NCBI GenBank assembly: GCA_029641185.1
Contig: JAPWGK010000003.1
Coordinates: forward strand, 1,798,001-1,862,000
DNA: 64,000 bases
Source of the DNA: Pseudofabraea citricarpa
Taxonomy: Eukaryota > Ascomycota > Leotiomycetes > Helotiales > Dermateaceae
Direction of reading: 5' to 3'
In this document: piece after piece, positions 35,909-47,109 of the stretch
How positions within the stretch are numbered: the first letter of the stretch is position 1
Layout: the number at the start of each line of letters is the position of its first letter
Made by a program: the position numbers and the translations under genes
Notes under the pieces: model-generated
Told to the model about the DNA's origin: nothing
Database searches by the model: none
What the model saw: the letters and a program-made list of their open reading frames with translations, nothing else

Positions 35909-36954
35909 CTAAATCACTATGGGTGTTGTGTTGCCGGGTTGTGTAAAGGCCCGAACTTCTTGGAAAGTCTTTGTTAGATCAACAGAATGGATACCTTGTA
36001 AGCCAATCTTAAGTAGTCCATAGTCAGCTTCAAGTCGATCTTTCCAGTGCTCAAGTTCTTCAACATCCCAATTAACCCAAACAAAACGACCATGCAGGAA
36101 CTTTGCCTGTGATGTTGACGCCCAGACAACAAAAGATCCAGAGAGAGCAGCTACTCAAATGTATTAGATCTGGCGCGCCGAAATTGGTTATTTTACCTAC
36201 GATCATCCCATGGCAAAGAATCTTTTGTAAGCCCTATCTTGGCCATGGTTTCTGTGAAGACAGCACCAGGATTGATATTAACTATCTGGACTTGAGCTGA
36301 GAGGATTTCGTCTGCCAGGTGCTGAAAGAATTTGGCTGCTGCTGCCCTTGATGCAGCATAAGCAGCCCCCGGATAAGGGTTTGAGTGAACTGAAGATGAT
36401 GTAACATCTATCAAAACCTATTCATAATATTATTATATATTTCATTTCAGCGGATTTAGGTGTAAGACTTTTCCTGCATCTGGACCCTGTTCCAGGAACT
36501 TCTCGGTCAGCTCCATGTTCGAGAGTACATTGAGCCGGAATGACTTCCACCCTGCTAGAACACCACTTTCCAGAAAGCTGCCCCTTGACTCTGATGAAGC
36601 AGCATTAATGATTAACACATCGACTGTGATGCCTAGATGTTTCAGGTCCTCCCATAATGCAGCAACACCGCCGTCTGATGATATATCACACTGGAGAGGA
36701 ACGATAATCGATGATGAACTACTTGGCCGCAATTTCCCAAGTTCATCTGCGGCTCTGGTGAGCTGCTCCTCCCGACGACTTAGAATGATTACATGAGATG
36801 CATTGGCCTCGATAAAGCTGGAAGCAATCTGGAAACCAACGCCATCGGCTGATCCAGTAATCATAACTGTTCGACCAGCCTGAGAGTTTCGTGGTGATGT
36901 TGGATCGATGAGCGAGTAGGGCTTCTGGTGATAAGTTTTTGTAACATTTGCCAT
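35909..36954 (-). CDS. Short-chain dehydrogenase with YxxxR active site
   Basis: A 314-residue SDR; exons (minus) 36954-36469, 36417-36201 and 36150-35909. The first intron uses a weak donor (GTCTTA), but the join restores the frame and the family strand VLIDVTSSS. The cofactor motif is TGSADGVG, and INAAS replaces NNAG. Tyr182 is followed by AAS and then Arg186, so the catalytic Lys of YxxxK is Arg. The C-terminal part (SFVVWAST, AKFLHGRFVWVNWDVEEL) matches a common group of fungal SDRs. The Lys-to-Arg change could reduce or alter catalysis; whether the enzyme is active cannot be told. It lies at the left of a block of metabolic genes. Confidence 0.82.
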
Positions 36955-39532
36955 AATTCAAGGTGAGTACTAGTAATGTATTTGACAGTGAACAATGAAC
37001 CTCAAGATAATGGAAAAGAAAATTGATTGAGTTGGTTTCTATACGAGGATATAATAGCTGGCTTTATAATGCAGGACAAATGAGCTTATCAGTCAACTAC
37101 ACCATAGTTTACATAGCTAAGGGACTCCGGTTTGCACACAAACTTTCGATGATATGCAGATTTGATGATGCGCACGATGTTTAAATTTGAATTTCAAATC
37201 GCGTTGGAATAAGTTGCTAATACATGGCCTAATGTGAAAATCCATGCTAGCCAGCACCTCCAGACTACAAAGCCTCCTCCCTCCACTTTTTAGGGAAATG
37301 GGCGTCAATTCCAGATTCTCTAGCTTCAGATTATAGCTCTAACTCACGGCAAATGTTTCTTGGCACTGCAAGCAAGCGTGTATCTCATCCTTCTGCGGGT
37401 CTCGTACGTCCAGAAGAGGTCGAGCAAGTCTGTAATTGAAACCCTTTTCAATAGCTCAAGAGCTGCCTGACGTGTCTATCTTGGCTGCTGCAGGTAGGCG
37501 GAGTCTTTGACGCAAGGAACGGCACTGTAGGTGGGAACTTAAACAGAAGTGAGCAGTTAGAATTGACGTTTAACTAGTGTATATTTGCGCAGTAGAACAT
37601 ATGGAATCTGGTGGCGGCCTTCTAGAAGTCCAATATTGTATGAAATCTTTTTACCAGATTATCCCTGTATTGACATCCGACTTGGGTGAGAGTGGCAGAA
37701 ATACCTTCAATGTTCGGTAATAAAAGAGAACACCCACCATGTCCTTGCTTTACGCCTCTATCTTCGACAAATTTTACAGTAAACTGAGCATAATTTTGAA
37801 TGCTGGTCCAAGACACTTTGACATGAGGATTTTCCCAGTATGCAAATTTTATTGACGCGGGAATCCTCCGCGTCTAACATAAAGAAGCATGTGCCTTCAA
37901 ATATATATCCTACAAATACACCAGTAAAAATATGTATTAGCTTAATCGAGCTACTTAGTTCAGCTTGTTACTTTAGAAAAAAAAAGGCGTGCGTCGTAGA
38001 ACTCAAGACCTAACAGAGCTCTACTCGTTGTTCCACGTTAATGAAACAAATATCCTAATTATCTCTTCCTCAGCACATCTAGCTGCGCGTTCAGTTCGAG
38101 ATCCGGTTTGATATGAATGCATAGATAATAGCTGTCCATATTACGGCACACGGTCTCAATGCCGACTTTCTCGGTATAGGATTGAATTTCACCGAAGGAC
38201 TCAAGCCTTGACGGAAAGTTGGATGTAATAAACTTTTGGTTTCTGCTACGTCTGCGAGCAATGTATCTGGCTACGAGCCAATAAAAAAGTTACAACGTAA
38301 TTAATGCCCTAGAATACCAGTTATGCTTGCAATTAGGATGAGAGTTGCGAATATAATTATATTGAATTTGAAAATGCGAAGTGGTATCACATTAGTAATA
38401 TGTTATCGCAGGTATAGCAAAACGCGGAACTTCCGGAACATAATTGTCGCTTATTAATTAGGAGCCGTAAGAAACAATTAAAATGGATCATTTATCTTTC
38501 TATTGGGAGATATAGTAGCTCTGGAGTTTAAAAAATGGATTGGATTAAATTACTAGCACATGTATCACTAACAACCCATTTATAAGGGATTCTGAATAAA
38601 GCTACGTAGAAGTGCGTGATTCTGGTGCTAGCCGAGCTGACATATATCTTAAAGAAGGTACCCTTATTTTCATGTAAATTAACGATAAGGGTCTTTCTTT
38701 CTTCGTACTATGTTTATCTCAAAACACTCTCTTAGCATTATACCTAATATGTAACATTCAGGTATCTGGTAACAAAAATAGTTTACTTATTAATATCCAT
38801 GGTCCCTACCAAGTGGACTCGCTCGTAGTTCGTGTTGTTCGAATCTGATTATCATTTACCACTTGAAGATATAGTGGCAGCTATTACTGCTCTTAGGACA
38901 TAACAGTGGATCGAGCTTCTGCCTGTCTCCTCGCAAGAAGAGTTCTTTCAACAAGCCCACTATTATTACTTCGTTACTATAAGGCTCAGAATGAGAAAGA
39001 ACCTTAGGTAGAAAGATTGATATCCCTGGTCGATCCGCCACTGACAAAGCGGAAACAATTACTATCAAACTTTTGAAAATCTTCGAGCGGACCAATGTCT
39101 GTCTGTTTGTTAATCTTGAATGTAAATAGATATTGACCTCACTACATTGGTAATTAGTGGGTTCAAGGTTTCAGTTGGGAAGTATTAGCGAGCTCACTTG
39201 TGGGGTGGCAGGGTGGGTGCATATCTTAGCTCAAAGTTAAAGCCCCATTACATGTATACGAAGTACGACGCCCTTTTGTTGTCTTTGGTGCATTAATTCG
39301 CTGACACCTGCCGGATACAATCAAACATCATGGGGATGCCCAGTGTCTTTGCTAAATGCAGCTGATCAGTTTAAGGGCGCCAGCCAAACGCCGACATTCT
39401 CGTATTATCCCCGAAGAGCAGATAACTCAAGAAGAGTATAAAGCAGAGTAGTCAAGTCAATAGCTGCCTGAACCAAAGAAATTTGGAAGTCCTTTTTCGT
39501 GAGTAAGATTCTCGATACTTTATATTGTCAAA
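36955..39532. other. AT-rich intergenic region with coding-like relics
   Basis: About 2.6 kb. Two minus-strand stretches have amino-acid-like composition but no complete gene. One lies at roughly 37622-37860, continuing an open frame through WENPHVKVSWTSIQNYAQF. The other is 38059-38270, about 70 codons after a possible AG acceptor, ending LDVLRKR-stop. Neither has a recognisable family or start. The surrounding DNA is very AT-rich. They could be remnants of a degraded gene or unannotated exons. Confidence 0.35.
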
Positions 39533-40819
39533 ATGGTTGCAATTGAACCATTCACCGTAGAGCAAGTAAGAAAACAAATTCAACCTTGTATCTCGTCTTA
39601 TAGTGCAGTCGTTGACATGATATAGTGGATGACCGAGTACGAATTGGTTGCCAAATATAATATCTCAGAAACTTGCTCCTCATCAATTTCACTAGCACAG
39701 CTGCAGAAGTTTTCAACCGCTGATCACGATGGACCTCTTTTCGACTTCGACCGCCAATTGACGTATGGTGCCGTTCCTGGCTCAGAAGAGCTACGAGCAA
39801 ATATTGCTCAGCAGTACTCCGAGCAGGCGGCTATATCAGCAGAAAACGTCGTTGTCACCCAGGGTGCAATTACAGCAAATTTCCTTCTACTTTACACGCT
39901 TATAGGGCCTGGTGACCATGTTATCTGTCAATATCCGACATATCAGCAGCTATATGAAGTCCCTAAAAGCTTGGGTGCAGAAGTTTCCCTCTGGAAATTG
40001 ACCGAAGAAAACCAATATGTGCCCGATGTCCGAGAGCTCGAACGCTTGGTTCAGGAAAACACGAAACTTATCATCATCAAGTTTGTAGCATCATGCCTAT
40101 GTTTTGTCATCTGCTAAATTTACAGCAGCAATCCGAACAACCCCACCGGCTCAACAACTCCAGAACATGTTCTTGAGAAGATTGTGGCATTTGCAAAAAC
40201 ACGCAATATTACGGTCCTTGCAGATGAGGTTTACCGTCCAATGTTTCACTCTTTGACAACCTGCAAGCCCCCATCTTCAATCATTGAAATGGGTTACAAG
40301 AAAACAGTATCTACGAGCTCCATGTCGAAAACATATTCATTGGCTGGCATACGGCTAGGTTGGATTGTGAGTCCCGATTCAGCCATAGTAAACAAGGTTC
40401 TCGAAGCTCGTCATTACACGACCATTTGTGTCTCTCAGTTAGATGACCAAGTAGCTGCCTATGCCCTAAGCCCAGCAGTCCTTCCGAATCTGCTTGGACG
40501 AAACTTGGAGCTTGCCAAGAACAATTTGAACCTGCTCGCCGTATTTATCGACGAGTATAAACACATATGCCGATGGGTGAGGCCCACCAGTGGCACAACC
40601 GCTTTTGTGGAAATCAGCAGAAAAGGTATTCCTGTCAATGATAAAGAATTTTGCGAGAAACTGATAGCAGAAACGGGTGTTTATATCGTACCTGGGAGTC
40701 TGTGTTTTGGACTTGGCCGTGATTTTCCAGGACATGTACGGATTGGCTATGTTTGCGATACTTCAGTGTTGGTAGATGCTTTAAAGATCTTGGGGGGCTA
40801 TTTTAAGAAGAATTTTTGA
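39533..40819 (+). CDS. PLP-dependent class I/II aminotransferase
   Basis: A 393-residue fold-type I enzyme; exons 39533-39565, 39626-40080 and 40126-40819, all in frame. It has NSNPNNPTGS, ADEVYR and the PLP-lysine loop STSSMSKTYSLAGIRLGW with Lys231. The start (IEPFTVEQWMTEYE, then YNISETCSSSISL) resembles the group of aminotransferase-like proteins that includes bacterial capreomycidine synthase; that comparison is from memory and should be checked. It may transaminate an amino acid or catalyse a related PLP reaction. Neighbours are an SDR, a kinase-like protein and an MDR enzyme, suggesting a small pathway. It is cytosolic, without a targeting peptide. Confidence 0.9.
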
Positions 40820-41482
40820 CACTGTCCGAATGAAATTTAGATAAACTACATTTTAGCACACTCACCACTTGAAGAAGATAATTTGAGAATTCTCATCGGT
40901 AGACAAGATGATAACAGACTCCATTAACAAGGTTTGCTGCTTTACAAGAACTTGTCGGTGGTTCTGTGATTGTGCCGTTGCCAGAATTCCCAATTTAGCT
41001 GGAACTCAAATAGAGGGTCCGTTATAGATGTCGAAGCTAGCTTTATAACCAAGCATAATCATTTTGGCTAGAAAACTCGCAATCGACTTCCTCGGGTGCA
41101 AAACTTACCGGAGAGTAATAGTTTTAACATCAGCGCTGCGAGGGTAAGTTAAAGGCTTTTATCAAATTGTGATCAATAGTATCACGAATCAGGCCCTGCG
41201 TTTTATACTAATCTCATGCAGAATATACATTATGGGGCTTGTGTAAAGTGCTCTCCTGGGAAGAAATTCGTAATCATAGTGAAATTGCCATCGGCTAGCT
41301 CAAATGAATTGCATAATCAGAATAAAAGAGCTCCATGCGCCATGTACTAGTTGGGCTTGTCGCCATCTCTCCAATTTTTCTGTAGTCTGAAGATTTCTAG
41401 TTACGTGGTAAGCTAAGAATGAGATGCAAGCGACATTGGAAAAGCAAAGTAATTTGTTAGATATAATAGGAATCCTTCTATA
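40820..41482. other. Convergent intergenic region
   Basis: 663 bp between the aminotransferase stop and the kinase-like stop. AT-rich; no genes or repeats seen. Confidence 0.5.
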
Positions 41483-42445
41483 TTACTCTACTCTTATGAT
41501 TCCTCCCCTCCCTGAAGTTTCCTCAAGTTGACATTTTAAACTCTGGAACTCCTCTTCCAAAACCTTCTTGTCATCGCAAACTACAGCAACATCAAAGTCT
41601 ATTAGAGTAGCCTTCTCATCATGAATGAGAATATTGTGCTTATTCATGTCTCCGTGCTTAATACCGAGGCCATGAAGTTTTGATAAGGCTAGTTGACATA
41701 GGCCGATGTCATCAGGGGTCGCATGGCGGAAATTGAGAATTAGCTCCATGACGAATCCAATAACTCGACCCTCCTCAGTCAAATGACCAAGAAACTTAGG
41801 GCCAATCTCGTGGCCATCGACCCACTTGTACGCAAGCGTTTCCTGGTCAAGTAATGATATCTCCCATGGAAATCGGGCAAATTTGACGACGACTGTTGAA
41901 TCGAAGTGACGAGTTGATGCCTCGTAGACATTCGAGCGTAGACTTTTTCCCATTTCAAAGTCCAAGTGGTCAAATTGAAGAGGATGCCAAATATGTGAGA
42001 TTTCTGGCAGTCGGGTCATGGTGGCACTGGCGAAATACGGGCGGCCATCAGCAGGATTTTTTGAAATGTGACCTGTATTCCAGCTGTCAGACGGCAACGC
42101 TGGCAACATGGTGGTCAGAGATGGCCCAAAGCACATGTCATCCACTTCGTATAACCCGTGGTCAATAGTGGTATATTTGACAAACTTGCTGTCAACGAGG
42201 AGGCGGAATTCACTTTCGTCGTTTTCGTCGACGCTCGCCTGAAGCAGCTGAATATTTGGAATATGAGAAGCCATAGCCATCTCTTTCTTGATTGGTATTC
42301 TATGTGGTTCAATATCTCCAAAAGCTTGAGGTGGCAATATTGCGATTGGTATTGAGCGCCCACTTTTGAAGACTTTCACGTGGAGATAAGCGAAATACTT
42401 CCTAATCAGGACGGCACACAAAGAAATCCGGATGTTATGAGGCAT
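41483..42445 (-). CDS. Small protein-kinase-like / phosphotransferase-fold protein
   Basis: A single-exon, 320-residue protein. The second half has a minimal kinase-like fold: STVVVKFARFPWEISLLDQE (possible Lys and helix C Glu), GFVMELI (hinge-like), KLHGLGIKHGDMNKHNILI (catalytic HGDxNxxN loop) and TLIDFDVAV (DFD metal site). These are the hallmarks of the aminoglycoside/choline kinase and LPS-kinase-like branch rather than classic Ser/Thr kinases. The first half (1-150) has no recognised domain. Such proteins are numerous and poorly known in fungi. It lies 162 bp upstream of the MDR stop on the same strand. Confidence 0.75.
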   Translation of the reverse strand: MPHNIRISLCAVLIRKYFAYLHVKVFKSGRSIPIAILPPQAFGDIEPHRIPIKKEMAMASHIPNIQLLQASVDENDESEFRLLVDSKFVKYTTIDHGLYEVDDMCFGPSLTTMLPALPSDSWNTGHISKNPADGRPYFASATMTRLPEISHIWHPLQFDHLDFEMGKSLRSNVYEASTRHFDSTVVVKFARFPWEISLLDQETLAYKWVDGHEIGPKFLGHLTEEGRVIGFVMELILNFRHATPDDIGLCQLALSKLHGLGIKHGDMNKHNILIHDEKATLIDFDVAVVCDDKKVLEEEFQSLKCQLEETSGRGGIIRVE

Positions 42446-42607
42446 GTTGAATTTAAGAAGTAGTTATTTTACTGTCGAATATACCCTGAGATTAACTGTG
42501 CCGTGTAGCAGAGGTGGTTTATTTCTTGTCTCTTGTAGAATCGGCTATAAAACTAATTATCTTCAAGCCAGTTGCCGTTCTGAATCTCAAAATTCGAAAG
42601 CAGCTAG

Positions 42608-43812
42608 CTAATCTTTAGAAGGGAACGGAAAAACTTTAAGCGGGTGAGAGTTTGGAGCGGATTGACCCCCCAAGGACTGCTCGCCAGTTTCCTGTGCATT
42701 TGCCTCTTCATCCTTCGTATCCTCGATTCTGTAGACGTACTTCACTGCACTAGCCTCTCCATTCTTCAACTTTTTCAATCCAGTCAAAACGCCATTCAAT
42801 CCATCTGGAATAACCTCATATGGATGCGCCTTCAGCCTTCCGTCTTCCAAAAGTCGACTCAAGTAGCGCGACCAGATATATCCAAAGTCCTTGTGCGTTG
42901 ATTGAACCTGAGGAACAGCGCTGTTGAAAGCTTTCACGCCAGTTGGGTATTTGAAATTCTCCTTATCCTTTGCAAAAAGACGAGTAGGTAGCACTGTGCT
43001 TACAGTGCCCCCACTCGGATCGATAAATCGAAGAGTTGCTTCGAGCGACCCGTTCTCGCTAATTGCATCAAAGACATTGGCAACTTTGCTTCCCAGACCT
43101 TCCTTTGCAAGGACTTCTTCAACAGCCGCCACAAGCGCGTCTTCTCCATTCCGGTAGTCAATCACGTAGTCGGCCAAGGTGTTTGCAAAATCACCGGCTC
43201 GACCAGCAACTCCTATGATAGGGCCAAGTCCAGAAAGTCGTGCGAGTTGGGCGGCAAATGCACCAACTGCTGATGTGACGCCGTAGATTAGAATCGGCAC
43301 CTTCTCCCCGCTACTTTTCGATGGCTTTCTCGGACTATATGGTGCTGGAAGCTTCATGTCGAAATATAAAGCAATTGCAGCAGTGAGAGCAGCAACAGGC
43401 ATAGTAGCAGCCTCTTCAAAGGATACATTGTGTGGAATATGGAAGGTTGTCCAGTCTGGAGCCACGGCATATTCTCCAAAGCTGCCGTTTTCAGTTCCGA
43501 CTTCATGAAAAGCGGCCACACGGTCGCCTGGTTTGAATTCATAGACCTTCTTGCCAACGGAATGGACAATGCCAGAAAGGTCATCACCACTATTATGGGG
43601 GAAATTCTTCCTATATAGATTGTAAGTATCTTTACGGGACGCTCGAAACAAATGACGAAAAGAACATACCATAACGGATATTTCCAGTCCTTTGGGTTGG
43701 TACCAGCAACAACAACTTTGATCACAACCTCCTTTTCTCCAGGGGTCGGGATTGGCGTGTCGATAATCTCGACTGCCTCAATAGAACTCTGCACAATAAC
43801 TTGTTTAGGCAT
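42608..43812 (-). CDS. MDR-family oxidoreductase (quinone/enoyl reductase-like)
   Basis: A 381-residue medium-chain dehydrogenase/reductase; exons (minus) 43812-43670 and 43610-42608. The GroES-like part carries VVVAGTNPKDWKYPLW and GDDLSGIVHSVGKKV; the typical zinc-ADH Cys and GHE ligands are absent, so it is probably zinc-independent. The Rossmann part reads PILIYGVTSAVGAFAAQLA. Such proteins reduce enones or quinones with NADPH and include trans-enoyl reductases of fungal pathways. The gene is divergent from the Zn2Cys6 regulator across a 662-bp promoter with three CGGACCT copies. Start MPKQVIVQS is chosen over an upstream in-frame Met because it matches the family start. Confidence 0.88.
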
Positions 43813-44474
43813 GATAAGGTCTATAATCAAGATGCTTGAAAATTCTAGGTCGGGTTAGGAGTTTTTCCCTTCTTGTTTTCGGTTGATAGCTGAGAAGTTT
43901 GGTTCTCTCTCAGTGGCATTTGGGGAGCTATTTATCAGCTATTCGGACCTGCTTCTGATTTGTCTGCGCTGATTGCTGACTTCTACTCCGCGGACCTCCG
44001 TCTTCGCGTTATGATCAACACATTTCACGTCATCCTCAAATACGAGTAGTTTAAAGCTTTTACAAGTTAAAAAATGCCGGAGACTTTCGATGATTCTGGT
44101 CGATGGGAATCTAGAGACTATATTAATTGACCGTTTAGACTCAGATGAAGAGTTTCCTTGCCTGGAATTACGCAATACAATAAATAGTATTGAGAAAAAG
44201 AGTGTTTGATATTTGATAATCATATATACTGACAATGAAAACGGTTTAATCATTATTTAACACGAGAATAATATCTACGATCAAATAGTAGCTTGGTTTG
44301 GTACTGATCCCTTTTTTTAATGCTGATTAATGCTTATTGCGTTACTAATCCAATTTCTTGCCAAGAGACAGTCGGACGTCCACGGACCTCTCGAATGTTA
44401 CCCTTGTGTACCCCGCAGACCTCCATGGACATCCTTATTGTTCTCATGTCTATCCGATCGCCTTGGACTTAAGC
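43813..44474. promoter_or_regulatory. Divergent promoter of MDR gene and Zn2Cys6 regulator
   Basis: 662 bp between the two start codons. CGGACCT occurs three times, at 43944-43950, 43991-43997 and 44383-44389, all on the plus strand. The middle copy is part of CCGCGGACCTCCG, which contains CGG-N4-CCG. CGG half-sites are what Zn2Cys6 proteins bind, so autoregulation and co-regulation of the MDR gene by the adjacent factor is a reasonable hypothesis. Confidence 0.45.
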
Positions 44475-46704
44475 ATGCAGAGAAATAGACTTCGCCCAAA
44501 ACCGGTCTCGTGCCAATCATGTCGCTCCAAAAAACTGAAATGCAATCGGGTTCAGCCATGCTCCAACTGCGCTGCTCGTCGTATAACCTGCAACTTCTTA
44601 GTTCCGCCACAAGGGCCGACAGTTACGAGCTCTGCATTCCATAGCAACGCAGAAATTCTGAATCGCATTGAGCGGCTGGAGTCTATCGTCTTAAAGCAAG
44701 CTAGCTCTGTCGAGACCAGTTCAGAATACACCCCAGACGATAATCATGTGACAAAACAACGGTTACTTTACCCTAGTTCAGAAAGCATCGCTGTATCCAA
44801 CGTCCATCAAAAAGGAGACCAAGATTCACGATTACTTGAGAATATTGGAACAAGAGAAGATTCGCTTGTGTGTAGCTCATATTCCAAATGGCTTTGAGGT
44901 TTATTTCTTGTACTGATTTTGTTAACAATGGACAGCTTCCTCGCTTGTCAAATGGCCTTGTCTTCAAAACAAGTAGCATGCAGGAAATGCTCGAGACTCA
45001 AAATCGTCTACAATACCCAACTTCAGCCTCTAATTACAACCGATTAACGGATATTGTTGTGATATTTCCAGTTTACAAAATTGCAACTTTGCTCTTTGAG
45101 AGCTACGAGTCCAGTGTGAACAACTTTTGCCACATATTGCACGTTCCAACACTCCGGTCCCTTATAAAAACATGCTATTTACGGATCAATCAGAGTGAAT
45201 GTATTCTCCCCGGCCAAGCTGCGCTGCTTCTTTCCATTTTTGCCCTCGCTGCATATTTCCATCAGCCTTTCGATAGCTCTGAAATAGCAACTACAAAACA
45301 AGATGCGCTGCATCTCTTTAGCATCTTGAGCAAAAGCGCTTTAGATGTTTTGGACTACTCGCGCCGAAATACTTCAGGTACCTTGGAGGATGTTCAAGCT
45401 TACATTCTCATGTCATTCGTCACTTACCACCTTGATGGTTTCTCCGCACGAGGCCGTCTTCTATCAACGGCTGCGACTTCAATCGCTCGGGAACTTCGCT
45501 TGCATCGACTAGATGCTGATAATGAATCCTCCTCCACAGAGAAGGATACCAGTGTTCGTTTCTTGGTGGATCGTGAAGTTAAGCGGAGAGTGTTCTGGAA
45601 TTTGGTATCGACAGACTGGTACGTGGTAATTCCTTGCCCATGCATCACTAACCGCTAACTGTTTGAATCTTCTTTAGGCTATTATCAACTATTTCCGGCC
45701 CGCAAGAAGGAATGTACTTCATTCATCCAAATCATGTGAAAGTCAATCTCCCAAAAGACTGTACAGATGACGAACTTATATTGGGTGAGAAGAATCAGTC
45801 AATAGTCGAACCTCAGCCCACTGGAATGACCTATTTCCATGAAAAGCTGCGACTTGCACATTTGTGTCGCGAAATGACCGATACAGTTCCACTAGAGACA
45901 TCCAAGCTGATGCAAATGCCGTACGAGCAAATACTAGCACTGGACAAAAAGCTACAGGATTTCAATTCGAACCTACCGTTCTTCCTCAAAATTGATCGTG
46001 AAAGTCGCAGGAGAAGCAAGCCTCTTGAAATAATATATCCCAATATTCCTATTGCACGCTACTGCATTACAACGGAGACCCACAGCAGGCGATTTAAGCT
46101 ACATCAAAAATTTCTTCTTCGGCAGTCTGTTGACCCCCGCTATGTGTACTCAAGACGAGCCTGCCTAGAATCAGCACGCGCAGTCATTGAGGTTTACAAA
46201 GATCTTCGAGAGCACGACCCTCCATATATCGTGCTAGAATACATGGGGATGGCTGCACATTTCACGCATCTTGCGCTAGCAGTTATGGTTATGGATCTGT
46301 GCTTCAACAGAGACGCGGAAGACCGGGAAGAAATAAAGGCAGAGGTCAGGGCGGCCTTGCAAGTCTTTGAGGGTTCCAAAACTACCTCTCCACTGCTAGC
46401 TCGATTCTTGAGCTCGCTGGGCGACGTTTTAAGGAAGCACAAAGTACATCTAAATGACCCATCAACCTTGGCGACTGATAATGTTGCTGACTTTGCCCAT
46501 GAGATGGTGCTTGATAATTTCAACAACTCTTCCGACGATAACCAGATGCTTTCCACTCAACTTGGACTAGACGTGCAAGACCCAGGTGTTTCTCTCGATA
46601 GCTCTTTTGATGAGTTCTGGCAGATTGCAATGCAAGGGGACCCCAATCCAGATTCGCTCACCTGGGATAATCTGTTCTCGCCCGTCGACTCGAGACCAAT
46701 TTGA
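44475..46704 (+). CDS. Zn2Cys6 transcription factor with fungal_trans domain
   Basis: A 700-residue regulator; exons 44475-44867, 44936-45618 and 45678-46704, all GT-AG and in frame. The zinc cluster is at residues 13-39 (Cys13, 16, 23, 29, 32, 39; spacing C2C6C5C2C6C), with the basic RSKKLKC between. A short coiled-coil-like linker follows (EILNRIERLESIVLKQ). The middle homology region contains YLDSR-type features: HILHVPTLRSLIK, GLEDVQAYILMS-like TLEDVQAYILMS, and VKRRVFWNLVSTDWLLST. An acidic C-terminus ends FDEFWQIAMQGDPNPDS. The open frame extends upstream only from a TTG, so Met at 44475 is used. It is nuclear and likely controls neighbouring metabolic genes. Confidence 0.93.
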
Positions 46705-47109
46705 TCCACAGTGCAACAACCTCGTCCACCAAATTTCCATTTGGATTATTGTATTAGGGGGGAAAGAATTTGTTCGTTAAAAGAGAACTGATATTAAATG
46801 TTCACGGCTATGAATGTGAGGTGGTTTACTTCTAGCAAAGCGCATTTTATAACTTGCAAGGCATAGCTAGTTTGCTGATTTAGAGTCAAATTAAGGTTCA
46901 AAATTTGCATAGTTAAATATGTGATAAACAAGATCCGAAAGTCATGCAAGTAAAGAAGATGGGATTGGAGAGGTTCGAATAATATCCACACCAAAGAATT
47001 ACGAAGGTCTCACAGATCTGCGACAATAGCACGTAAAACAAACACATAGAAGGGATGTCAAATTTTACAAAGAATATAAAATGAGATGAGTTCTCCATTA
47101 GTAGCCAAT
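46705..47109. other. Convergent intergenic region
   Basis: 405 bp, AT-rich. No gene seen; both flanking frames end into it. Confidence 0.5.
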
